DNA of 64,000 nt from Acanthosepion pharaonis (GCA_903632075.3 CAHIKZ030004545.1:3758501-3822500); one strand, 5' to 3'; positions 10,673 to 21,700 are shown, counted from the stretch's first letter. Numbers and translations: made by a program. The notes: generated from the sequence alone by a model not told the origin.

Positions 10673-10960
10673 GTAAAAATGGTCTGGAGATTCAAGAAAG
10701 TATTATCCAGTCAGCGGGAGATGTTCACAGACATAAACTTCCAGGCTGTGCATGTGGACTTTAGAGGCCTTTCTAAGGAAGGTAGCCAGGAATTGAGAAA
10801 TCAGAGAAGGGGATTGAAGAGTTAAGATAAGTTTCACAGAGAGCTAGGAAGTCTGGAGACTTTTTGAAGGAGAACAATTCCACACTGCAGAAGTTGGTAC
10901 GAATACCATGAATGGTGGAGAAAGAAAAGTTAAGGGATTTAGGTATTTTTTGTTGAGCTG

Positions 10961-10961
<1 letters not shown>

Positions 10962-11008
<47 letters not shown>

Positions 11009-11216
11009 TAAGGTGTGCTATATTTATGGGATAAAGTGTCAATATCAGACATAGAGCATGTGTAAATATAAAAGTGAACATTGAAGTCAACACTTAGAGG
11101 CGACAGGCTGTTTCATGCTAGACCCATGCCTGGTGATTGTGTCTGGCATGAAACAGACTGTTGCCTCTAAGTGTTGACTTCAATGTTCACTTTTTTATAT
11201 ATATATATATATATAT
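10962..11216. repeat. (TA)n hairpin unit with hammerhead-like core
   Basis: TA runs at about 10962-11004 and 11196-11216 bracket a head block (TGTCAATATCAGACATAGAG near 11037) and inverted arms. AAGTGAACATTGAAGTCAAC (from about 11072) is mirrored as GTTGACTTCAATGTTCACTT near 11175. The right arm reads CTGGTGA (11130-11136), a short spacer, then GAAAC (11150-11154). A close relative in inverse order is at 19155-19410. Confidence 0.8.
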
Positions 11217-11345
11217 ACCTTATTATAGGATATTGCTCTACTACTGGATTGTATTGAGCCTGATTTAAATTAATGTTATGAACATCAGAATTTATATCCG
11301 ATTCATTCTCATTAACATATACATATATATATATATATATATATA
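11217..11345 (-). repeat. Head block of the (TA)n hairpin family, single unit
   Basis: Read on the minus strand it contains GGCTCAATACAATCCAGTAG then AGAGCAATATCC, the head box shared by the units at 13.6, 14.2, 18.3 and 50.6 kb. An upstream AATGAGAATGAAT block matches the GATGAGAA start of those units. It ends in (TA)n at about 11328-11345. No second arm is present. Confidence 0.7.
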
Positions 11346-11476
11346 TTCAGTTGAATTGATGTGATCTTGGATTTCATGCTATTTGCGATTGTCAAACAAA
11401 TATATATATTTGGTTGGATTGATGTGAGTTTGTGACCCTGGGTTTCACGCTTTTGTGATTGTCAGACAAACTCAAA

Positions 11477-11540
<64 letters not shown>
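11346..11540. repeat. Short direct repeat plus (TA)n
   Basis: Two related blocks (GAATTGATGTGATCTTGGAT near 11355 and GGATTGATGTGAGTTTGTGA near 11417), each followed by a TTTCA..CT..GATTGTCA stretch, precede a TA run at about 11480-11538. Confidence 0.7.
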
Positions 11541-11546
<6 letters not shown>

Positions 11547-11829
11547 CCAAGATGTAGCCTACAGAATCTTGTCTATCACACAGATACCACAGGGTTCTTG
11601 AAAATGACTGAAATGATATAAAGTACTTTAACAACATAATAGAAAAAACAGGAACTTTGGACAGTTTATCAATAATTTTTATCTCAAAATACAACAACTA
11701 TTTTCGAAAATTGAAAAAATATAATAAATATTAAATAGACAGACTTTGTTGGTTGTATTTAATCAAACCTATATGTATATAATTAGAAAAAAGGGGTCCA
11801 CGTGTGCTTCTTATAATACTTAAAATAGA

Positions 11830-12132
11830 TAAAACGAGGACAAATGAAAGGGTACCAATATAATCAGTACGATAAACATTTATTAAATATTAATTATTAA
11901 CCATATGGCAGAAATGAAACATGGAAAGAAAGGTTTTAAGTTCAGAATTTTCAGACACACTTGTGTCCTTCATCAATGGACAGAGAAATAAACAGAAAAT
12001 TCTGAATTTAAAACCTTTCTTTCCATGCTTCATTTCTGCCATATGGTTAATAATTAATAATAAATGTTTATCATACCGTTTATACTGGTACCCTTTCATT
12101 TGTCTTCATTTTATTAGGTAACCTATCTATTT

Positions 12133-12192
<60 letters not shown>
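11830..12192. repeat. (TA)n hairpin unit with strong stem-II-like core
   Basis: The arms are GGTACCAATATAATCAGTAC (11851 on) plus the block ATTAACCATATGGCAGAAAT, mirrored at 12000-12110. On the minus strand at 11948-11976 the left arm reads TTGATGA, A, then GGACACAAGTGTGTCT with a 6-bp GACACA/TGTGTC stem, then GAAA. This is the clearest stem II of any core in the window. (TA)n follows at about 12135-12192. Confidence 0.8.
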
Positions 12193-12201
<9 letters not shown>

Positions 12202-12900
12202 TTTTCTTGTATAGTTCTACATCTCTTGCCACATTTTATCTTTAACATGGATGACTAAGTCTCCTTACTTTTGATTGGTCACTGCTTTTTATTATCAGGC
12301 ATGCCCTCTTTCTCATCATCCACCCATCTAATTTTCTTTGCTCTTATCACTATCTTTTTCTCTTGCTTTTCTTTCTCATGTGTCTTTTATCATGCAGCTA
12401 TTAAATATCTTCGTTTTTCTCTCTTTCTCCCTTTTTGCTTACCATATTTTCTTGTGGATAATACAAGAAATTCTGAATGAAAATTAAAAGCACAAAGGGT
12501 TGGGGTTGTATTATACAAAAGTTTTCATAAGTTTTTACTCTGATTAAAAAACTTCTTACTTGAAACAGCAAGATTGTAAATACACTTTTAGTAATACATA
12601 AAATATAAAGTAGGCATGTTTTGATAAGTGTTTATGAAAGGTATTTGATATGTTGGCAATATTTGTTTCTCTATTCATTCTTCATGAAAGACAATATTCT
12701 TTTTATATATTCATAGTGTATTAATATATAGAAATATAATAAAGTCTTTTGTATTGATATACAAGTATATCTATATTTTTGTACATAATAACTCAGATAC
12801 AAGTGACCAGCTATCATATATATATTATATATATGCTTTCTCCTTGATAGACAACTTAACAAAAACTTGTGGGCCATCTCTGCCAGTGAGCTAAGGAGGA
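12193..12900. other. No gene seen
   Basis: T-rich, then AT-rich sequence. The frame at 12271-12480 is open but of low complexity. Confidence 0.4.
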
Positions 12901-13035
12901 CACAGACCAGATTATGCATGTGTGTGTGTGTGTGTGGATATATATGTGTGTGTGTACGGGATATATATACATGTTGATACACACACACACACACATACAT
13001 ATACACATATCTATCCATATACATATATATATATA
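12901..13035. repeat. Mixed (TG)n, (TA)n and (CA)n microsatellite
   Basis: GTGTGTGTGTG runs at 12918-12936 and 12946-12955 are followed by TA steps and a CACACACA run at 12979-12997. Together they form a potential imperfect palindrome of TG and CA runs. Confidence 0.9.
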
Positions 13036-13129
13036 AATGTACAACATCACATGACAATAGCAAAAAAAAATTAGATTAATTATTTATTACAAAAATTTAA
13101 AACTGCTAACCTTGTAGTTAAAAATAATA

Positions 13130-13500
13130 AACCACCTCTGGGGGGATTTGTTTAGGTCTGATTGCTGTAGAATTAATAAAAATAAACATAAATAAGCAAA
13201 AACAAGTAAAAATAATCAATCCAAATAAATAGATAAATAATTAAATAATAAACAAGTTAAAAATCGCCCCCCACTGCCAAAATAACAGAATAGACTACAG
13301 CAATCAGACCTAAACAAATCCCCCCCAAATTTTTTACTACATTAATAAAACATCGAAAACCAAAAAGAATAAATAAATATATGAAATAAAAAAATGAAAA
13401 TAAAAAACAAGTAAAATAAATTAACCCAAATAAATAAATAAACAAACCACTCCCACCAAAATAACGTCCAGAATGGATTACCCACAATGCACCACTGACC
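13130..13500. repeat. Inverted 31-bp arms and duplicated A-rich units
   Basis: GGGGGGATTTGTTTAGGTCT (13140 on, continuing GATTGCTGTAG) is exactly mirrored at 13296-13326 (ACAGCAATCAGACCTAAACA inside it). Two related A-rich units (AAACAAGTAAAAATAATCAA and AAACAAGTAAAATAAATTAA) each end in a C-rich CACTGCCAAAATAAC or CACTCCCACCAAAATAAC block. The origin is unknown. Confidence 0.75.
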
Positions 13501-14022
13501 TATATATATATATATTTGTCATAATGTATGTAAGATGAGAACAAATACAGTACAATTCCAATGTTCATGCATTTAATTTAAAAGAGGGCTCAATACAGAG
13601 TAGAGTAATATTTATTTTAGGATATTAAAACAACATGTATAAATTGTTACACAATTGCAGTTGTGTTTCAATGCTTACTAATGTGTCTCCTCAGGTGATT
13701 GTAAATTACTGGCAAGGGAACAATCAATTTGGTTTCAAAAGCAAAATACATCCTCCTTTTTTGAAAAATAAGTATAAGGCCAATTGAATATGACCTACGT
13801 TCAATTCAAACTAAGCAAAAAATAAAAAAATAAAAGTTTCTTAGAAATGTGTCATTCTCCAAGAAACTTTAAATTTCTTAAGAGGATGTATTTTGCTTTT
13901 GAAACCAAATTAATTGTTCACTCACCAGTAATTTACAATCACCTGAGAAGACACATTGGTTTGTGTTGAAACATGACTGCAATTATGTAGTGATTTTTAC
14001 ATGTTGTTTTAATATCTGAAAA

Positions 14023-14062
<40 letters not shown>
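13501..14062. repeat. (TA)n hairpin unit, large
   Basis: It has a head block (GAGGGCTCAATACAGAGTAG near 13586) and then long arms. Left core on the minus strand at 13665-13694: CTGAGGA ... GAAAC. Right core on the plus strand at 13943-13972: CTGAGAA, then GACACATTGGTTTGTGTT with an ACACA/TGTGT stem, then GAAAC. TA runs flank it at 13500-13515 and 14028-14060. The loop is the A-rich stretch near 13760-13850. Confidence 0.85.
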
Positions 14063-14063
<1 letters not shown>

Positions 14064-14097
14064 ATTTCAGATAGAGTATGTCTGTAAAAAGGACGTC

Positions 14098-14101
<4 letters not shown>

Positions 14102-14157
<56 letters not shown>

Positions 14158-14405
14158 CGATGAGAGCGAAAGTAATATATAAATTCCAACATTCAGAGCA
14201 TTAATCCAAAAGAGGGCTCGATACTGATAGTAGAGCGATAATTATTTATTTATTACAATTTTATCATATAGACAAAACCATTTTACTCACTACAAAGATG
14301 TAACTTCGTTTCAGTGCATTTAAAACTGCACTTCGATGGGTGAGAATCAAAAATGGATAACCATAGTGTGCAAAATGGTTTTGTCTATATGATAAAATTA
14401 TAATA

Positions 14406-14442
<37 letters not shown>
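14102..14442. repeat. (TA)n hairpin unit
   Basis: TA runs at 14102-14154 and 14409-14442 enclose a head (GAGGGCTCGATACTGATAGT near 14213) and arms TTATCATATAGACAAAACCA, mirrored at about 14375-14400. The left arm on the minus strand (about 14308-14345) reads ATCGAAG, then TGCAG...TGCA, then CTGAAAC, a diverged version of the core. It is closely related to the unit at 50540-50848. Confidence 0.8.
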
Positions 14443-14445
<3 letters not shown>

Positions 14446-14649
14446 ATGTGAGGATATGGATAGATCATATAAGCAAACACATACTTGTGCATATGTATTT
14501 AGATACATTCAACAAAACTCAAAGGCATCAAATCATATGTGCAAATTTAAATATATATATACATACTCCCAACTTTTATTTTCTATCACCCACATTTCAA
14601 GCAATATGACCAACATTTAAAATTTAGTACTTTTAAAAAAATTATATTA

Positions 14650-15318
14650 AGAATTAATTATTTGATTGCAAGGAAAGTTGACTCCCTGTGCCGCACCAGG
14701 AAATTTTTTTCGCCGGAGTCGATCCTTCAAATCTACAAATCAACCATTCACCCTTGCATGGGGTATTGATGCCATATATGGTCTGGAGCCCCTTATGTTT
14801 GCCTCGGGGTTCTTGATAAGATCCAGAGACAGATATGCAATGTAACTGGCTCTGATCTGGCATCTCATCTGCAGTCGCTCTCTCACAGATGTGCCATTGC
14901 CTCTCTCTGTCTTTTTTACAATTACTTTCATGGTAATTGCTCTGATGAGCTGCTTTCGCTGGTTCCCAGGCTTCACAAATTCAAGCGTCCTACGAGGCTG
15001 GCGTCCCGCTCTCACCTTTTCACTGTTGAAACTGTTAAATGTAGTCGCCTCTTCTACTCCAATAGCTTCATGTCTCGCACCTCTCGCCTGTAGAACTCCC
15101 TTCCCTATTCCTATTTCCCTGAGAGCTATAATCTCCAACTATTCAAATGTAATGTCAATAGACATCTCCAGTTGCCTTGATCTATCCACTATCCTTCTCT
15201 TCATTCTTTCCACTATCACTCCTATCTGCTCTTGCTCCAAATCCTATGTAACCCCTTGCGTGCTAGTGGCTTCTAGCCTTGCTAGGGGTGAAATGCTTAA
15301 AAAAAAAAAAAAAAAAAG
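14650..15318 (+). mobile_element. LINE 3' end with poly(A)
   Basis: A plus-strand copy of the LINE at 900-1500, similar along its whole length. Frames give YGLEPLMFAS and PFPIPISLRAIISNYSNVMS, out of frame with each other. The 3' end is intact: TGCTAGTGGCTTCTAGCCTT, then GGTGAAATGCTTAAAA and a pure A-run at 15298-15317. The 5' side is truncated in the C-terminal RT region. The uninterrupted A-tail suggests a younger insertion than the other copies. Confidence 0.85.
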
Positions 15319-15469
15319 TAAAAATTATTGATTTTTTTTTTTCAAGACTTGCATCTGTCACTATTTTGATTGTCCATTGAAATCATGTCAAGGTGCATAT
15401 TTTTTAAAACTACTCTATTGATAGATCAAACTCTTTCTAGACTGATTGTTTCTGAGTAGCTTACCTGGA

Positions 15470-15600
15470 TTGATATACACCTGATGAAGTCCAGAGATCA
15501 CAACATCCGAAATGTGATAACAACAACAAAGATGAGGACAATAGTCCACATGCAAATAGTGTGAATAATGATAACAACTCGTATGTGAAATTCAGACAGA
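15470..15600 (+). repeat. Solitary right arm of the composite SINE family
   Basis: It carries an exact CTGATGA (15481-15487), then AGTCCAGAGATCACAACATC, then CGAAA (15508-15512), followed by TGTGATAACAACAACAAAGA and ATGAGGACAATAGTCC. This is the same layout as the right arm at 30940-31075. Confidence 0.75.
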
Positions 15601-15849
15601 AATTGTTTCAGGTTTGTTGAATTTTTTTACATTTTGGATGGGAATTGGATGTTCTATGGTTGACTAATGCACTTCAGACAGCTGCACTTAAAAATCCATT
15701 GCACTGACTCACTGCAACTTGATTGCATTCAATTTGAAAATATTGAGAGAAATGAACTGATAAATGAAGTTTTGTAAATTCAAATTAAGAAACGACCGGT
15801 ATTTTTCAGAAGAAATCTATTTCAATTTCTGGATGCCAGTTGCTTCTAA

Positions 15850-15940
15850 AGTCTTTTTATTCTCTTTCGCTCCCAACAGTCACTTACATCTTAGTGGCAT
15901 TATCGCTTTACTTGGGGGTGAACCAATTAAAATGAAAACA
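15850..15940 (+). mobile_element. LINE 3' tail only
   Basis: TCTCTTTCGCTCCCAACAGT then TTAGTGGCATTATCGCTTTA and GGTGAACCAATTAAAA match the conserved end of the LINE copies. Almost everything upstream is missing. Confidence 0.6.
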
Positions 15941-16430
15941 TTCCGATTAGGATTTCTATGCAAAATAATGATCGAGATTTAATTTACATAGCCGTGTGAA
16001 CCCTTTAATGAAATAAAAATCAAATCATACACACGTCATTCCTTGAAAGGAGAATCATCATCCCTTGGAATATTCTTTTATGTGCAAAGTACTTTCAGGA
16101 TCATAGCTCTCTACAGCTTCCTGTATTTTGTTGCTCTAAGTAATATTTAACTCTTAACAACTCCTCTTTGTTTCTGTCCAGCCATTCATTCATAAACAGT
16201 TGTAGGTTACTGTTTCCTTTTACTTTAATTGATTTCAATATATCCTGTGAATGTTAAAGTCTAAGCTTTCTTTCATCATTATCTGTCCCAGAAATTTCAA
16301 CTGTTTCTTTTAGATTGTTTCTTTGTCATTCCTATTTTTCTTAAGACTTCAACTATTGCTCACACGTTCTGTCCATGGTGTTGTTAGCATTTATCAGTAG
16401 AACCATATCGCCATTGTTTCAAGTTGTACT
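15941..16430. other. No gene seen
   Basis: AT-rich, without recognisable repeats or motifs. Confidence 0.4.
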
Positions 16431-16436
16431 TGAAAC

Positions 16437-16860
16437 GTAAGAGGAAGAGGTAAGAAGTGAATTTTATGAGCATATATGATAATGGTCAACCCTAGTGGAA
16501 TATTTAATGAGGTTGTTGTATGGGCATAAGAGGAGGAGAGTAGAAGTGCCATTTATGAGGATATGTAACAAAGATAATGGTCAACCTTAGACTTGAAGAG
16601 ATAAAGAGCCACTTAAGGTAGAGGAATTCTGAATGAGGTTGTTGTATGGGCATAAGAGGAGGCGAGTAGAACTGCCATTTATGAGGATATGTATCAAAAA
16701 TAATGGTCAGCCCTAGTCTTGAAGAGATAAAGAGCCACTCAAGGTAGAGGAATACTGAATGAGGTTGTTGTATGGACGGAAGAGGAGGAGAGTAGAAGTG
16801 CAGTTTATGAGGATATGTAACAAAGATAATTGTCAACCCTAGACATGAAGATTGTTGTGA
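16437..16860. repeat. Minisatellite, about 125-bp unit, 3+ copies
   Basis: Units start near 16511, 16637 and 16762 (GGTTGTTGTATGG each) with a partial one before the first. They are about 90% alike and create a 139-codon open minus frame of repeating PHKWHFYSPPLMPIQQPH. Because the frame follows from the repeat, I do not call it a gene. Confidence 0.9.
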
Positions 16861-17089
16861 TTGAGAAAACATCATCTTGGGAGATAATAAAATTTGAGGT
16901 ATTTCTTTCACAATTGCTTTCATATCAGTGTTATGTTAATTAAAAAAAAATCATTAACTTGTTGGTATAAATGCAGAATTGATTAAAAATCTGTTATTAA
17001 AGAACATTTTTGACTATCATTATCATTCTTGCTTTTTTGAATTTTATTTTTTATATTCTAGCTTTATTGCTTGTAATCAGGACCAGTGC

Positions 17090-17400
17090 AAGGGTTTTGT
17101 ACAACACCCACTCCCCCATCCATCCCAAATCTATGATACGGGGTCCCTGATCTAATTATATTACAATTTTCATGAGGTAGTATTCATAAAAAATACAAAT
17201 TATGTACAATAATGGATCATATGCAATATAGGTGAAAAATTCAACTAGAAAAATTGAAAATAAATACAATGTATCTAAATATAAATTAGAGACATGACAT
17301 AATAGATCATTCCATCTTAAACCGACAATGTCTTGCAGCAATTTTTAACATATTTTTTTGTTTGCTACTATTTCCCATCAGACCTTGATAGATTTATATT
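17090..17400. repeat. Dispersed copy of the 23.4-24.5 kb array unit
   Basis: TCTATGATACGGGGTCCCTG (17129 on), ACAATAATGGATCATATGCA and TAGAGACATGACATAATAGA occur in the same order as in the three units at 23455-24490. The origin of the unit is unknown. Confidence 0.85.
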
Positions 17401-17540
17401 TTGGGTTTTTATGGCTTATCAACCCTTTGAGGGTTATTTGAAGCCAAAACATATTTTTTGCAATGTAGCGGGGGGTGCTTACAGTGTTCCCAAGTGGTCT
17501 CCCAACTAAGTACTAACATTATACCAGAGAATGAATCAGT
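17400..17540 (-). mobile_element. 5S-rRNA-like SINE fragment
   Basis: On the plus strand, GTGCTTACAGTGTTCCCAAG, TGGTCTCCCAACTAAGTACT and AAC match the antisense of the 3' half of 5S rRNA. Before it, TATCAACCCTTTGAGGGTTA, TTTGAAGCCAAAAC is shared with the copy at 51690-52320. The internal promoter half of the 5S is absent. A 5S-derived (SINE3-type) element is inferred. Confidence 0.7.
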
Positions 17541-17559
17541 CAATGTGTTTTGAAGAAAA

Positions 17560-18204
17560 AACAAATAAAAAAAAAAAAGACTGATGATACCTAAAAAAAA
17601 AAAAAGGACAGAATATCACTGACATGACACAAGAAAACAATCTTTCTTAAAGAAGGTTGAATTATTGAACCAGTTAAAAGATATGGATCTAAAAAACATG
17701 GAGACAGTTCCCAAAACTATTAGATATCATTAAAAAGCTCATTTGAAAATAGCTGGAGAAAGAACCAATTAAAATGTTTTTTAAAAAAAGTAGAAAGTTA
17801 ATGAGAGTCAAAAAAAAGAACAAATAAATTGATTATCAACAACATGCGATTAAAAATCTCAGACAAAAGCTGAAAGTCTAATGATTATGATGAATATTTT
17901 TAAAATATTGTTTCATTATTTTATAAATAAACAAGTTTCTGTTGTATTTTGTGACTTATTTTCAACTAAGTCGGGTGACAATATAACAATTTGAATCTAT
18001 TTGGAACAAAATCCGACACAGAAATATGATGAGATGTTCATGTTTATATGTTGTTCTTGTTTATATTTTGCCTATGATATTATTCACATCATTTATTTTT
18101 TACCATAAATCAGCAAATATTGGAAAATCTTCCCAAATATATTCAGAAAAAAAAAGGAAAATTATAACTCTAAAAATTTAAATTTGTATTTGTCTACATT
18201 TGTC

Positions 18205-18205
<1 letters not shown>
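17560..18205. other. No gene seen
   Basis: A-rich, without recognised elements. Confidence 0.4.
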
Positions 18206-18242
<37 letters not shown>

Positions 18243-18433
18243 AGATGAGAATGAATAGAGTACAATTCCAACATTCATAACATTTAATTTGAAAGAGTGC
18301 TCAATACAAAGTAGACCAATATTATTTATTTTATGGTATTACACCAAAAACATAGCAAAATTGCTACACAATTTGTAAACAGTGTTAAGTCTTAGGGGAG
18401 CAATTTTGACATGTTTTAAGTGTAATATCCTAA

Positions 18434-18487
<54 letters not shown>
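18206..18487. repeat. (TA)n-bounded unit of the hairpin family
   Basis: TA runs at 18208-18237 and 18437-18486 bracket a head (GAGTGCTCAATACAAAGTAG near 18294) and a partial arm pair (TGGTATTACACCAAAAACAT near 18336, mirrored near 18405-18430). The ribozyme-like core is largely deleted here. Confidence 0.7.
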
Positions 18488-18491
<4 letters not shown>

Positions 18492-18880
18492 TTTATTTAA
18501 AAAATATGATTCCAATGCTACATAAGAGTTCTCATGTTTCAAAACAAGAGCCAAAAACTTCAATAGAATTATTTGAATTAAATTGAATTAAAGTACCAAG
18601 CTCTGTTCCATCTTCAAGCGAAATTTTTTTTTGGAATAACTTATTCTTGAAATTTACGCATTATATAAGCATATTCATTATTGAAATTAAAATTACTATG
18701 GTAATGGCTAGAGCAATTGTTTAAAGAAAAGGGGCGTAAGGGTTAATAATTTGTATCAATATTTCAGTTACATTCAAAGACGTCAAGTCATGGTAAGGTT
18801 GGGGAGTCTAAATTTAAATCAGGAGATGACATCATCTAGTCTGGTTAAATGTCTATGGAGATTTATTTTTTTATTATTTT

Positions 18881-18883
<3 letters not shown>

Positions 18884-18939
<56 letters not shown>

Positions 18940-18991
18940 CAATACTTATTTTAGGATTATTTCAGTGTAATATATAAAATAAAGAAAATAC

Positions 18992-19023
<32 letters not shown>

Positions 19024-19100
19024 TATATATATTAAATAAATAAATATATATATATAATAATATATAATAAATAAGTATATATATATATTTATTTTAGGAT
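18884..19100. repeat. (TA)n and TAAATA-rich tracts
   Basis: A pure TA run at 18886-18937 is followed by broken TA and AATAAATA runs to about 19090. Confidence 0.9.
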
Positions 19101-19150
19101 ATTACACTACTTATTTTGGGATTATTTCAATGTAATATTCTAAAATAACT

Positions 19151-19154
<4 letters not shown>

Positions 19155-19189
<35 letters not shown>

Positions 19190-19410
19190 TGAACATTGAA
19201 GTCAACACTTAGAGGCGACAGTCTGTTTCATGCAAGATGCAATCGTCAGGCCTGACAACTGCATCTAGCATGAAACAGACTGTCGCCTCTATGTTGACTT
19301 CTGTGTTCACTTTTATATTTACACATGCTCTATCTCTGATATTGAGCACTTTATCCCATAAATATAGCACATCTTAGGACTATATTTCTTCTTATATATA
19401 TATATATATT
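19155..19410. repeat. (TA)n hairpin unit, inverse relative of 10962-11216
   Basis: The arms AAGTGAACATTGAAGTCAAC (19188 on) and their mirror near 19280-19310 match the 11.1-kb unit. The head block is on the minus strand (GTGCTCAATATC near 19345). On the plus strand CTGACAA (near 19251), a spacer and GAAAC follow the core layout with a changed GA. TA runs flank both sides. Confidence 0.8.
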
Positions 19411-19593
19411 AAAAGATGAGAGGTACCACAAACGTTTTTGGTTGTAATGTGTATTTTTTTTTAAATATTATGCTTTTATTTTCCATAAAGCATAATATTT
19501 AAAAAAATCCACATTATCATCAAAAAACGTTTGTGGTTTCTCTTCTTTTAATATACACACTCTTCTCTCATTGGAAACACTATAACCACTTTT

Positions 19594-19648
<55 letters not shown>

Positions 19649-19708
19649 GATATTGCACTACTTATTTATATTTAGGATATGACAACTAATATATATATAT
19701 ATATATAT
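19411..19708. repeat. (TA)n hairpin unit, small
   Basis: ACCACAAACGTTTTTGGTTG (19424 on) and TAAATATTATGCTTTATTTTC-type sequence are mirrored through 19480-19550. TA runs follow at 19598-19645 and 19690-19708. No core motif is evident. Confidence 0.75.
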
Positions 19709-20060
19709 TAGGTTACCAAGCATAAAATGACGCACTTTTATATGAAATGAATAAAATGCTTATGTAATGTTAAATAAGTAATTTAGTTAGTTAAAATAGG
19801 CACCATGTTGATATGATAAACACTTCAAATGTTTACCTCTTTCTTATTGGAAAATGTTTTATTACATATGAAAAGCTCAAAATACATAAATAAGTGATAA
19901 TTAGAAGGAGAGATATCAGGTGAATATGGAGGATGAGGCAAAATTTCATAATTCAGGCTATGCAACAGTTGGACAGTTGACTGAGAAGCGTGTGGGTATG
20001 CGTTGTTGTGCAGTAAAATTGGGCCATCTCTATTCACAAGTCTAGAATGTTTTCTTTTTC
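19709..20060 (-). pseudogene. Mariner transposase 3' half, catalytic residues lost
   Basis: The minus frame at 19825-20037 reads MNRDGPILLHNNAYPHASQS, then LHSLNYEILPHPPYSPDI, then SPSNYHLFMYFELF. In active mariners the second and third catalytic aspartates sit in HDNA and in PS/TDYH. Here both are Asn (HNNA and PSNYH; codons AAC and AAT), so the enzyme could not work. The 3' end of the element is at the TA run (about 19708), with TTAGGTTACCAAGCATAAAA as the outer sequence. The 5' half with the HTH and first Asp is absent. Confidence 0.85.
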
Positions 20061-20129
20061 ACAGTTTGTACTTATACAGTAAAATTATTTGACATGGTTT
20101 CATTGTAATCATTTTCTTTTGACTTATGA

Positions 20130-20600
20130 GTAACAATATATTGAACTAAACATTATCTACATTATTCGGACTATTGTCCTCATCTTTGTCGCCATATTTA
20201 TTATAACGTTTCGGCCGTTGTACGCTCCAGCCTTCTTCAGGTGGTTGGAATGTCTCAAGGACACATGGCACAGTAGATAAAGGCGTTAGTTAGATCCAGT
20301 GACAGGACCCAAAGAGTGTGAGTTCAATACCCAGTTAAGGCAGTGGAGAAATTGGAGAGGGGAATTAACAGGAGATAACTGATAACTGACATCCATTAAA
20401 CATGGCATGTGGAACTAGAACAGTCTACCCCACTGAGCGAAATAAAGGGTTCAGTTCGACATTCCAACCACCTGAAGAAGGCCGGAGTGTACAATGGCCA
20501 AAATGTTGTAATAAATATGGCAACAAAGATGAGGACAATAGTCCGAATAATGTAAATAGTGTACATAATACCTCATCTCAGAAATATAAACAAAAAAATT
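20130..20600. mobile_element. Composite: tRNA-SINE inside inverted arms
   Basis: The left arm (about 20150-20256) starts CTACATTATTCGGACTATTG and ends CTTCTTCAGGTGGTTGGAA. The right arm (20459-20595) mirrors it. Between them lies a tRNA-like head (box A near 20270, TGGCACAGTAGATAAAGG; box B GAGTTCAATACC near 20320) and a 110-bp body. Both arms contain a hammerhead-like core: minus 20208-20240 (CTGAAGA ... GGCC-GAAAC) and plus 20472-20503 (CTGAAGA, AGGCC...GGCC, AAAA). The same architecture recurs at 30555-31075 and 57650-58085. Confidence 0.85.
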
Positions 20601-20869
20601 ATCTGGAAAGGAAAAGAGTCAGGAATAAGCCAAGATTTCATCAGAATGATCAGAGTGAGTTTTCTGAGCTGTCATACCTTCGTAATCACCATTAGACTCA
20701 TCCAATTCTTTCCAAATCCTCTGCTCTGTCCTCAGATTGACACCCAAACTCACTGAAATGTTTGTACTGGAGCTTCTGGTGTGAATGCCAAGCAGTACAG
20801 TACGAAATTTCTAGTGGGGTGAATTACATCATGGTGCTCTTTTTCTCACAGATGGTGCCCAACTGACCC

Positions 20870-21479
20870 TATTATAATTAGATAATATTCAATCATGTGT
20901 GAGAAACGTTCTGGATGCTAAAGTGTGTAAAAAGTTAATGAGATGCAGCAGGATGTTTTAAAAATTTTTTTTTTTAAATTTGTTTTGGTTTGATTTTTCA
21001 TAAAAGCATATCTCATGCATAATTTTATATACATCTTCATTGATTTTTATGTATTAGAAAGACATAAGTTAGATTCATGAATAATGTCCAGAATGTTTCT
21101 CACAGATATTTGAATATTATCTGTTACTTCATGACACGTATCTAACCAATAAGAAATAACCAAACAAAACATACCATTAATCTGCATCTCTTTGCTTTTT
21201 ATCTTTTTATCATCTCTATGTTGATCTCTAACAAATCTTTAATAAAGTGAAATATGTTAGATTAAGATTCATTTCCTACTTGTTCTTTATCCTATCATAT
21301 ATATATATATATATATATATATAGTAAGGTAATGAAGGTTTTGGTAATCCATGTGGATAATTCCAAAGAGGATGTAAACCAGAGAGCTCAATGTAACAAC
21401 AGAGCAAATATTAAATAATTAAGAAAGAGACAACCTTAAGGTTCCATGACTATAATTTATTTCCCCAGAAAATATATTT

Positions 21480-21517
<38 letters not shown>

Positions 21518-21700
21518 AATAACAACAAGAAATAACCAAGTAAAACATCCTCCTGCATCTCGCTATCTTTTCCGCACTTTAGCGTCCAGAGTGTTTCTCA
21601 CACATATTTGAATATTATCTGTTACTTCATGACACGTAAAAATAAGCAAACAAAACATACCATTAATCTGCGTCTCTTTTCTTATTATCAGTTTTTATCA
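20870..21700. repeat. Family of about 130-bp blocks, one inverted and two direct
   Basis: GTTTCTCACAGATATTTGAA (near 21096) and GTTTCTCACACATATTTGAA (near 21593) head two direct copies that share AATATTATCTGTTACTTCAT and ACATACCATTAATCTGC. The reverse of the same block lies at about 20880-20965 (TTCAATCATGTGTGAGAAAC). TA runs sit at 21297-21323 and 21483-21512. Confidence 0.8.

Larger units (their letters stand above)
6985..10955 (-). mobile_element. LINE (jockey/CR1-like), longest copy, degenerate and interrupted
   Basis: This is a non-LTR retrotransposon ORF2 read right to left. The endonuclease domain begins near 10955 (SLNFSFSTIHGIRTNFC, then FLALCETYL). It continues with FIFGDFNAHH at about 10520 and SDHSVVFV near 10310, the APE-type endonuclease motifs. 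The linker (FILARKYLVKPCPSP) reaches about 10000. The element resumes at 8882 with the block DNHFFQSNISDCNRHLF, then RT fingers. The palm block RATIITGRLFGLIQSFLSNC (7883-8086) is followed by catalytic YADDTTIYS at about 7835-7855, then the C-terminal block (7149-7607). The 3' tail near 6990 matches the other copies. Several stops and frameshifts make it inactive. The gap 8886-10003 is foreign sequence. ORF1 is not seen. Confidence 0.85.

Noticed and set aside
16504..16923. 139-codon minus frame with a repeated protein pattern
   Set aside because: The pattern follows from a 125-bp minisatellite; no start context, domain or relative supports a gene.
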